A program made the position numbers and the translations under genes. A stretch of DNA of 64,000 nucleotides from Methanolobus psychrophilus R15 (GTDB lineage Archaea; Halobacteriota; Methanosarcinia; Methanosarcinales; Methanosarcinaceae): the NCBI GenBank assembly GCA_000306725.1, contig CP003083.1:2406042-2470041 (forward strand), written 5' to 3'. A model generated the notes under the pieces. The model saw only the letters and a list, made by a program, of their open reading frames with translations, was not told the DNA's origin and did no database searches. This document shows positions 58,037 to 64,000 of this stretch, piece after piece (the stretch's first letter is position 1; each line of letters opens with the position of its first letter).

Positions 58037-58498
58037 ATGGATGAGGTAGACATTGCTATATTGGAACGTCTCTCCGAGAATTGCAGAATGCACAGCACTG
58101 TGATAGCGAATGATCTTGGTGTAGCTACTTCCACTGTGCATAAAAGGATAGATAAGCTTCACAGCTCAGGTATCATCAAGGAATTCACTATCAGGGTAGA
58201 CCCTGCTGTAGTCGGGTTCAATATCACCACTTTCATCGGGATAAATATAGAGCCGACAAAAAGGACAAGCGTGATAGAGAGTTTAAAACTGATTGATGAT
58301 GTGCTTGAAATATATGAGCTGCTTGAGCCCTATGATTTGCTTTTGAAGGTGCAGACCTTTGATGTGCATACTCTCAAAGAGAACGTATTGAACAATATAG
58401 CCGGCATAGACGGTATCAAAAAGTCTTACAGCATCCTGACGACCAAGTGTCATAAGGAACGCTCTCTTTCTATACGAAAAAGAATCACACACATGTAG
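58037..58498 (+). CDS. Lrp/AsnC family transcriptional regulator
   Basis: A 153-residue regulator. N-terminal helix-turn-helix (about 3-55: DIAILERLSENCRMHSTVIANDLGVATSTVHKRIDKLHSSGIIKEFT) and C-terminal ligand-binding RAM domain (about 65-140). It diverges from the ferredoxin/FAD-oxidoreductase/cof unit and could control it, or itself, in response to a small molecule. A frame open upstream to 57821 is not used. Confidence 0.9.
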   Translation: MDEVDIAILERLSENCRMHSTVIANDLGVATSTVHKRIDKLHSSGIIKEFTIRVDPAVVGFNITTFIGINIEPTKRTSVIESLKLIDDVLEIYELLEPYDLLLKVQTFDVHTLKENVLNNIAGIDGIKKSYSILTTKCHKERSLSIRKRITHM

Positions 58499-58571
58499 AT
58501 ATCATGAATAATCATGATAGTTATCCGAAATGCATTTATATTATTGCATGATAATTCCTTTTGGTGATCGA

Positions 58572-58997
58572 ATGAAAGAAGAAGTTGTCAGGGTAGTGTG
58601 CAGGGATAATGGCGAACTTGTATGCAAGATGGTCAAGGCAGCAACTTACGAATTCACACTTGCCACACGTGCTAAATGGGAGATGGTCATCTGTGACGAA
58701 GACATCAGTGTACGTGCCGGGGAGTTCAAAAGGGTGAATGTCAAGGAAATCTATCTGGAGCCGGATATGGTTGCTATGCCCTGCACCTTCACTCACCATG
58801 CTGTTGTTTCAGTAATGAAAGTGGGCACAAAAGGCGGTGCGAAGCCTGTGGATAACGAGCGTATAATCACTTATGCCTACATCCTGGGCCAGGAGACAGG
58901 CGAGGTCAGGAAAGGCGACCTGCTGGCGGTACTCAATATCTTTCCAATAATGTTCACCCGGGAAGCCATGACGCCTAAGGAAGTGCACGGACTTTAA
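58572..58997 (+). CDS. DUF22 family protein
   Basis: A 141-residue soluble protein of the archaeal DUF22 family. Seen: EVVRVVCRDNGELVCKMV, AGEFKRVNVKEIYLEP, HHAVVSVMKVG and EVRKGDLLAVLNIFP. The beta-rich pattern recalls small-molecule-binding SAF-like folds, but function is unknown. ATG 58572 is chosen (GGTGA four bases upstream). The next gene starts 14 bases after its stop with a strong ribosome binding site, so the two form an operon. Confidence 0.8.
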   Translation: MKEEVVRVVCRDNGELVCKMVKAATYEFTLATRAKWEMVICDEDISVRAGEFKRVNVKEIYLEPDMVAMPCTFTHHAVVSVMKVGTKGGAKPVDNERIITYAYILGQETGEVRKGDLLAVLNIFPIMFTREAMTPKEVHGL

Positions 58998-59011
58998 GGA
59001 GGTGGCAGAGT

Positions 59012-59518
59012 ATGAACACCTGTCTTATATGCGGTGACATGCAGGATGCCAGACATTATGCAGGTTACAATATATGCACTGCATGTGCCGATGTCATGGA
59101 AGATATCATGGGCGAGTATTTTGTGAGGACTATATGGAGAAGCGAACCAAAAGCTCACGAAGGTTACCTGAGTTACCTTGACCGCACGACCAGATATATC
59201 TCGGATTATAAGAAACTCACAAAAAGATCCGGCCAGTACACAATGAATGTCAGTAGCAGGATACCGGATGCCATGCAAAGCAATTCCGGCCATCCTTCCA
59301 GGCAGCGCTACTTTGAGTACATGCAGAAGGTCCTTGACTGGCTTGAAAAGACGCCTGAGTTCTATCATTACTATTTCAAAGAATACTATGTCTGCCCATC
59401 ATGCGGGTCCTCGATATTTGAAAAATACGTCCGGCATAACATCGGGGAGTGGCTTGTGGTCTCATGTTCTAATTGTGATACTGTGATCAAAAAATACTAT
59501 TCTCCAAGGCAGGCCTGA
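59012..59518 (+). CDS. Uncharacterised protein with two zinc-knuckle pairs
   Basis: A 168-residue protein. CLIC (residues 4-7) plus CTAC (22-25), and CPSC (about 129-132) plus CSNC (about 151-154) form two separate four-Cys zinc sites at the ends of a helical middle rich in Tyr and Lys. I do not recognise the family. The ribosome binding site AAGGAGGTGG is the strongest in the window, which implies high expression. Coupled to DUF22. Confidence 0.75.
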   Translation: MNTCLICGDMQDARHYAGYNICTACADVMEDIMGEYFVRTIWRSEPKAHEGYLSYLDRTTRYISDYKKLTKRSGQYTMNVSSRIPDAMQSNSGHPSRQRYFEYMQKVLDWLEKTPEFYHYYFKEYYVCPSCGSSIFEKYVRHNIGEWLVVSCSNCDTVIKKYYSPRQA

Positions 59519-59622
59519 GTCGCATCTTGTCTGGATTCTGGAAATAACCCTAACTCGCCGCAAAATCACCCTTCTTTCTTTTTTACTCTCACCTATGGAA
59601 ATTACTGGGTGTTGGTCTGGTT

Positions 59623-59925
59623 TTGGCAATCACTCTTCTTGAGGCATCAGTGGCAGCAGATAGGGCCAGCGGTCTTGAGCGTGTCTATCAGGAAAGGACG
59701 GCGCAGGTTCCTTCCGATATCATCGAGACATTTCTGGTACGTGACACAGGAGATGCCAGAGTGTTCAGAATCATCACTGTCTGGATTAGTCGTGAAGCAT
59801 TGGAGAGAATGCGCTCTTCAGGTGTCAAGCCGACAGGTGTGCAGATATTCGAGGCCGCGAAAGCCACACCTAACTGTCGATTTTCGATGTTGTTGTCCAT
59901 CGGAAACACAAGTGATTACAGAGGG
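59623..59925 (+). pseudogene. ABM-like (antibiotic biosynthesis monooxygenase fold) gene with frameshift
   Basis: Reads AITLLEASVAADRASGLERVYQERT ... GVQIFEAAKATPN in one frame, typical of small alpha+beta barrel ABM-type proteins, then loses sense after about 59873. One frame over, the DNA continues LSIFDVVVHRKHK and stops (TGA near 59923-59925), the expected end strand of this fold. A single-base change near 59870-59876 would restore a ~100-residue protein. The start (TTG 59623) is weak as well. Read as is, the frame runs on to 59991 with an unlikely hydrophobic tail. Confidence 0.6.
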
Positions 59926-60228
59926 TTTTATGTTTATATTCTACTCGTATGCCCGGTAGTATTTCATATCGGCAGCTCCTTATTTTTTTAAGTTTCTTTT
60001 TGTAAATATTTCCTGTGTTAGGGCGACTTGAAAAAGTCTATCAGAACAGTTATGCTTTTTTCTGGAATGCTGCTCTGGAGCCCTGGAGCCTGAATTGCCA
60101 CAATTTAAATATGATGAATTATTATCAAGTAGTAATCAACTCGCTCTATTGAAAAATATATCAAAAGATATGTTTTGTTTCGTTAAGATTGTAAATGCAC
60201 GTATACGAAAAAAATTACACGGAAGGTG

Positions 60229-60237
60229 TTTTATACC
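60229..60237 (+). promoter_or_regulatory. TATA box of the fpo operon
   Basis: TTTTATACC with a purine-rich GAAGG-containing stretch just before it. The start is expected near 60260, giving a short leader with CAGGAGAA seven bases before ATG 60276. The region 59992-60228 shows nothing else of note. Confidence 0.5.
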
Positions 60238-60275
60238 TATAATCTCTCTACGTAATAACTATCAGGAGAATCGTT

Positions 60276-60665
60276 ATGTCTGGAATAATCGATATAAGTA
60301 ACATAATATACAGTTACATACCGGTTGCAATCATCCTTGTTGTGGCACTCATGATGCCTCCTCTGACTATGTTCCTTGTGAAATCTTTAAGCCCAAGGAA
60401 CAAATCGGCGGCAAAATACGATACATACGAGGCTGGTTCCATCCCTATCGGGGATGCAAGGATACAGTTCAATGTCGAATATTATCTTTATGCAATTGCT
60501 TTTGTTCTATTTGATATCGCAGTTCTGTTCCTTTATCCGTGGGCCATGATCTTCCAGGGCCACGGGATCACTGAGATAGCAACCGTTGAAATGCTGGTCT
60601 TTATTTTTGTTGTATTGTTTGGTTACGTGTACCTGTTGAAGAAGGAGGCACTCAAGTGGCAGTAG
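60276..60665 (+). CDS. fpoA: F420H2 dehydrogenase subunit FpoA
   Basis: Membrane subunit (NuoA homologue), 129 residues with three helices (about 8-35, 65-85, 92-118) and the conserved KYDTYEAGSIPIGDARIQFNVEYYLYAIAFVLFD. First gene of the fpo operon encoding the proton-pumping enzyme that oxidises F420H2 and reduces methanophenazine. It overlaps fpoB by ten bases. Confidence 0.95.
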   Translation: MSGIIDISNIIYSYIPVAIILVVALMMPPLTMFLVKSLSPRNKSAAKYDTYEAGSIPIGDARIQFNVEYYLYAIAFVLFDIAVLFLYPWAMIFQGHGITEIATVEMLVFIFVVLFGYVYLLKKEALKWQ

Positions 60666-61183
60666 AGCAATCAGATTATGAGGAAGTCCCCGGTGTCATA
60701 CTGACTGACCGTAACGCGATCAGCGACTTCCTGAAGACTACTAAGGCTCAGGATGTTCTCAACTGGGGCAGGAAGAATTCGCTATGGTTCATGGTGAATG
60801 CAATGGGATGCTGTGGTGTGGAGCTGCTCTCCACGGGCATGGCACATTATGATACCGATCGGTTCGGTATTATCCCGAGGAACTCTCCAAGGCATGCAGA
60901 TGTGCTCATTATCAGTGGGTATGTAACTAAGAAATATCTGCCTGCGCTGAAGAAGATATGGGACCAGATGCCTTCACCAAAATGGGTCATAGCCTTTGGG
61001 GACTGTGCCATTAGTGGAGGCCCTTTCTACGAATCCTACAGCACCCGGCAGAATGTAGATGAGATCTTCCCGGTCGATGTTTTCGTGCCAGGTTGCCCTC
61101 CAAGGTGTGAAGCCTTGATCCAGGCGTTCTTTGAGCTGCAGAAAAAGATCGAAGCAAAGCAGGATAGAGGCACGGAGTATTGA
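60656..61183 (+). CDS. fpoB: F420H2 dehydrogenase subunit FpoB
   Basis: NuoB homologue, 175 residues, carrying the N2 iron-sulphur cluster near the quinone-type (methanophenazine) site. Ligands in NAMGCCGVELLSTG (two Cys), FGDCAISGG and VPGCPPRCE. GTG start, with GGAGG seven bases before it inside fpoA. Confidence 0.96.
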   Translation: MAVEQSDYEEVPGVILTDRNAISDFLKTTKAQDVLNWGRKNSLWFMVNAMGCCGVELLSTGMAHYDTDRFGIIPRNSPRHADVLIISGYVTKKYLPALKKIWDQMPSPKWVIAFGDCAISGGPFYESYSTRQNVDEIFPVDVFVPGCPPRCEALIQAFFELQKKIEAKQDRGTEY

Positions 61184-61192
61184 GGTGATTCA

Positions 61193-61669
61193 ATGGATGC
61201 TAATACAATGATAGATTCACTTTCAACCCAGTTCCCGAATGCTATGTATGATACAAAAGTGGAATCCAAGATAAGGATCATTGCCAAAGTGAAGCCTGAA
61301 ATCATAACGGATGTATGCAAGTATCTCAAGGAAAACCTGTCTTTCGGGCATCTGTGCTGTGAATTCGGCGTTGATTACCCCGGCAGGAATGAGATTGAAG
61401 TGGTGTACGTTATAGGCTCTTATGACCATTCGGTAGTACTTACCCTAAAGGCTATCCTTCCAAGGGACAATCCCGAGATCGAGTCTGTTGTGCCTGTTTT
61501 CTGGAATGCCAACTGGTATGAAAGAGAGACATACGAACTGTTCGGTGTGAAGTACCTTAATCATCCGGACCTGAAGCCTCTTGTGCTTCCGGAGGATATG
61601 CTTGGCGAATGGCCTCTCAGGAAGGACTATAGAGGCTTCCCAAATAAAACAGCTAAGAACCTGGTGTGA
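61193..61669 (+). CDS. fpoC: F420H2 dehydrogenase subunit FpoC
   Basis: NuoC homologue (30-kDa subunit), 158 residues of the peripheral arm. Ends with NWYERETYELFGVKYLNHPDLKPLVLPEDM and WPLRKDYRGFP, the most conserved part of the family. GAGGTGA lies five bases before the ATG. Confidence 0.96.
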   Translation: MDANTMIDSLSTQFPNAMYDTKVESKIRIIAKVKPEIITDVCKYLKENLSFGHLCCEFGVDYPGRNEIEVVYVIGSYDHSVVLTLKAILPRDNPEIESVVPVFWNANWYERETYELFGVKYLNHPDLKPLVLPEDMLGEWPLRKDYRGFPNKTAKNLV

Positions 61670-61678
61670 GGATTTATT

Positions 61679-62803
61679 ATGGACGAAAAAGTTGGACCTT
61701 CTGAAATGATAGTACACCTCGGACCGCAGCACCCTATGATGCCTGGACCATTCAGGCTTAACGCTAAACTGAGGGGTGAGACGGTTGTAGATTCCGAGGT
61801 GGAGATGGGCTGGATCCATAAAGGGATCGAAAAGATACTTGAAAACAAGACATACCTCCAGGGCATAACAATTGTTGACAGGATATGCTACCTTGCGGCA
61901 CTAACTAACGAGGAAGCATACGTTGGATGTGTTGAGAAACTTGCAGGTATCGAAGTACCTCCGAGAGCACAGTACATTCGTGTTATAATGGAAGAGTTTT
62001 CCAGGATACAGAGCCACCTGCTTGGTATAGGTGAATACGCTTCCTTTGTGGGCTTTGTGAGTATGTTCATGTACACGATCAGGGACAGAGAAGATGTAAT
62101 GACTCTGATGGACTCTGTTACCGGGGCACGTGTAACGCACAGTTTCCTGCGCTTTGGCGGTGTGAAGGACGACCTGCCTGAAGGGTTCAAGGATAATGTG
62201 AAGCGTGTTTTCGCTAACCTGAGGAAAGCTGTCGATTCCTATGAGGAACTGTTCAGTTCCGACGAGATATACAGGTCAAGGACAGTGGGTATCGGTGTTC
62301 TTACTGCGGAAGTGGCAAAGGATATCGGAGTTTCCGGTCCGCCGCTGAGAGCAACAGGAGTTGCTTTTGACATACGCAGGGATGAACCCTATCTTGTCTA
62401 TCCTGACCTGGATTTCAAGGTGTGCGTTCAGAAAGCTGGTGATGTCTACGCAAGAGTGCAGGTACGTCTCGATGAGATGCGTGAGAGCATGTACATCATT
62501 GAACAGTGCCTTGATCAGATCCCCGATGGACCCTTATTCCCGGAGGGTACAGCCTATGGCCGCAGGACACCTGTTATGAGAGTGCCTGCCGGAGAGGTGT
62601 TCCACCGTGTCGAGGATCCAAGAGGCGAAATGGGATTCTACATGATATCTGATGGTTCTGACAAACCTTACCGGGTGAAGATCAGAGGCCCGGTATACCC
62701 AACCTTGCAGGGACTGCCTCCGCTACTCAAGGGAGTCAGGGTCGCCGACATCGTGGCAATCGCCGGAAGTATGGACACATGCACAAGTGAGGTTGACAGG
62801 TGA
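61679..62803 (+). CDS. fpoD: F420H2 dehydrogenase subunit FpoD
   Basis: NuoD homologue (49-kDa subunit), 374 residues, at the methanophenazine-binding pocket. LGPQHPMMPGPFRLNAKLRGE near the start (catalytic His/loop), EMGWIHKGIEKI, DRICYLAALTNEEAYV, and GEMGFYMISDGSDKPYRVKIRGP near the end. The Cys ligands for nickel known from related hydrogenases are absent, as expected. Confidence 0.97.
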   Translation: MDEKVGPSEMIVHLGPQHPMMPGPFRLNAKLRGETVVDSEVEMGWIHKGIEKILENKTYLQGITIVDRICYLAALTNEEAYVGCVEKLAGIEVPPRAQYIRVIMEEFSRIQSHLLGIGEYASFVGFVSMFMYTIRDREDVMTLMDSVTGARVTHSFLRFGGVKDDLPEGFKDNVKRVFANLRKAVDSYEELFSSDEIYRSRTVGIGVLTAEVAKDIGVSGPPLRATGVAFDIRRDEPYLVYPDLDFKVCVQKAGDVYARVQVRLDEMRESMYIIEQCLDQIPDGPLFPEGTAYGRRTPVMRVPAGEVFHRVEDPRGEMGFYMISDGSDKPYRVKIRGPVYPTLQGLPPLLKGVRVADIVAIAGSMDTCTSEVDR

Positions 62804-62808
62804 GCATT

Positions 62809-63834
62809 ATGGAATTACCGGAAATCCTATTCAATCCTCTTGTAAGAGGTATTCTCGGCATTTGCCTGATGAGTGCCATATTCCTTGGTGCTATGGCCGC
62901 TGTCTGGTTCGAGCGTAAACTATCAGCCGACATCCAGCAGAGATATGGTCCGATGAGGACAGGTCCTCACGGATTACTACAACTGGTGGCAGATGCCATC
63001 AAGCTGTTCACTAAAGAAGACATTATACCCAGGAACGCTGACCGTTTGCTTTTCGTTGCAGCACCTATTATGATGATGGGTTCTGTTTTCCTTATGCTTG
63101 TTGCTCTTCCTTTTGGTGCGATAATCATCAATGGTGATACTTATCCGATAGCTGCCACCGATATGGACATCAGCATACTGTACATCGAAGCTGTATCTGC
63201 TATCTCTATCATAGGTATCTTCATGGTCGCATATAGTTCCAACAACAAGTATTCCCTTCTTGGTGCGTTCAGGAATTTTGCACGTATGATCGGATACGAG
63301 GTTCCACTGGGTATCACTATCGTCAGTGTCGCTATCATGGCAGGCTCACTGAACATCGTGGAAATAGCACAGGCTCAGCACCCCTTGTGGTTCATTTTCA
63401 AGCAGCCCATCGGATTTATCGTGTTCTTCATTGCGCTTATGGCTGACATGGGACGTCTTCCCTTCGACCAGAACGAGTCCGAGGAAGAGCTCATTGCAGG
63501 ATGGATCACTGAATACACTGGTATGAGGTTCGGTCTTGGATTCTTTGCAGAATACATCCACCTTATCCTGGGTTCAATGCTTGTTGTGCTGCTTTTCCTT
63601 GGCGGCTGGAACCTGCCTGCAGTATTGACATCCAACAATGTCCTTGGAATAATCCTGCCGACAGTCTTCTTCCTGCTGAAAGTGGTTCTTGTGATGTTGT
63701 TCATCATCATGCTCAGGTGGGCTGTCCCACGGTTCAGGATCGACCAGGTAGTAGACATTAGCTGGAAAAAGCTGCTCCCCTTAGCCCTTCTCAACCTGGG
63801 CTGGGTAATTGCACTTGGACTGCTGGGAGTGTGA
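62809..63834 (+). CDS. fpoH: F420H2 dehydrogenase subunit FpoH
   Basis: NuoH homologue, 341 residues, eight helices, forming the link between the peripheral arm and the pump. AAVWFERKLSADIQQRYGPMRTGPHGLLQLVADAIKLFTKED is the family signature; GRLPFDQNESEEELIAGWITEYTGM is the conserved acidic loop. ATG 62809 (AGGTGA five bases before) is preferred over GTG 62800, which overlaps the fpoD stop. Confidence 0.95.
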   Translation: MELPEILFNPLVRGILGICLMSAIFLGAMAAVWFERKLSADIQQRYGPMRTGPHGLLQLVADAIKLFTKEDIIPRNADRLLFVAAPIMMMGSVFLMLVALPFGAIIINGDTYPIAATDMDISILYIEAVSAISIIGIFMVAYSSNNKYSLLGAFRNFARMIGYEVPLGITIVSVAIMAGSLNIVEIAQAQHPLWFIFKQPIGFIVFFIALMADMGRLPFDQNESEEELIAGWITEYTGMRFGLGFFAEYIHLILGSMLVVLLFLGGWNLPAVLTSNNVLGIILPTVFFLLKVVLVMLFIIMLRWAVPRFRIDQVVDISWKKLLPLALLNLGWVIALGLLGV

Positions 63835-63839
63835 AAGAA

Positions 63840-64000
63840 ATGGTTATCAAGAACATTATTAGAGCCGTTAAGAACATCTATTTCGGCCCCACGGTAACAA
63901 GGATGTGTCCGGAAGTACCCACAAGACTTTCAGACAGGTTCAGAGGTCTGCAGAAGCTTGATAAAAGCAAATGCATAGGCTGTGGAATATGTGCAAACAC
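63840..64000 (+). CDS. fpoI: F420H2 dehydrogenase subunit FpoI (3' partial)
   Basis: NuoI homologue, ferredoxin-like electron carrier. The 53 codons seen begin MVIKNIIRAVKNIYFGPTVT and reach the first cluster motif CIGCGIC; the rest lies beyond the window. The start is five bases after the fpoH stop. Confidence 0.93.
   Translation, partial: MVIKNIIRAVKNIYFGPTVTRMCPEVPTRLSDRFRGLQKLDKSKCIGCGICAN

Noticed and set aside
59992-60275. 68-codon frame (60095-60301) before fpoA
   Set aside because: It covers the fpo promoter and runs into fpoA in another frame; no ribosome binding site.

Overview
The window is chromosomal DNA of a methanogenic archaeon of the family Methanosarcinaceae, most like the methylotrophic genera (Methanolobus, Methanomethylovorans, Methanococcoides). 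The signs are an A1Ao ATP synthase operon ending in ahaB-ahaD-ahaG, methanofuran genes (mfnD, mfnF, mfnE), F420 precursor genes (cofC, two cofH-type genes, cofG), an F420H2 dehydrogenase operon (fpoABCDHI), archaeal geranylgeranyl reductase, an archaeal rRNA operon with tRNA-Ala in the spacer, and an archaeosortase-type surface protein. The genus is an inference; no species is claimed.

Layout. 1-1754: 3' end of the ATP synthase operon. 2164-15384: a surface-polysaccharide or protein-glycosylation locus: a GT-C membrane glycosyltransferase, a sugar epimerase, a polyprenyl-phosphate glycosyltransferase with a duplicated N-terminus, then a strongly AT-rich island of four more glycosyltransferases, a methyltransferase and a Wzx-type flippase, closed by a convergent membrane protein. 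15612-20185: two exported surface proteins (a LamG-type and a PGF-CTERM-type). 20363-32569: mixed housekeeping and accessory genes: a truncated peroxiredoxin, a FetAB-like ABC pair, DUF1638, DUF1328, cupin, Kef antiporter, an MTH865-like protein, a winged-helix regulator, hemD, IS200/IS605 remnants, a small zinc protein, MscS, a HAD phosphatase and an APH-like kinase. 32657-38527: three tandem rRNA promoters, 16S, tRNA-Ala(UGC), 23S, tRNA-Cys(GCA) and 5S. 38528-40359: a gene-free AT-rich spacer with several GC-rich hairpin blocks, read here as candidate small RNAs. 40360-43574 (minus): mfnD-mfnF-mfnE, a zinc-ribbon gene, aEF-1beta and tRNA-Ala(CGC). 43681-50835: a membrane protein, grpE-dnaK-dnaJ, and the TrkA-TrkH potassium system. 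50897-57822 (minus): geranylgeranyl reductase plus ferredoxin, cofC-cofH-cofH-cofG, and a phytoene-desaturase-like flavoprotein plus ferredoxin. 58037-64000: an Lrp/AsnC regulator, DUF22, a zinc protein, a frameshifted ABM-like gene and the fpo operon, cut by the window end.

How it fits together. The last 13 kb couples making F420 (cof genes) with using F420H2 to reduce membrane methanophenazine (fpo); the proton gradient that results is used by the ATP synthase whose operon ends at the left edge. The isoprenoid-reducing pairs (flavoenzyme plus small ferredoxin) next to cof/fpo fit saturation of archaeal lipids and perhaps of the methanophenazine side chain. The glycan island and the two secreted proteins next to it probably serve the cell envelope.

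The most novel part is the 1.8 kb spacer after the 5S gene. It holds at least four hairpin blocks whose G-U pairs work only if the plus strand is transcribed. Two of these hairpins, about 360 bp apart, have different stems but the same nine-base loop motif CGTGGTGGT. Other notable points are the ungapped 58-residue duplication in a glycosyltransferase, a small ORF read through an in-frame amber codon (possible pyrrolysine), and two IS605-type end hairpins with the same loop.
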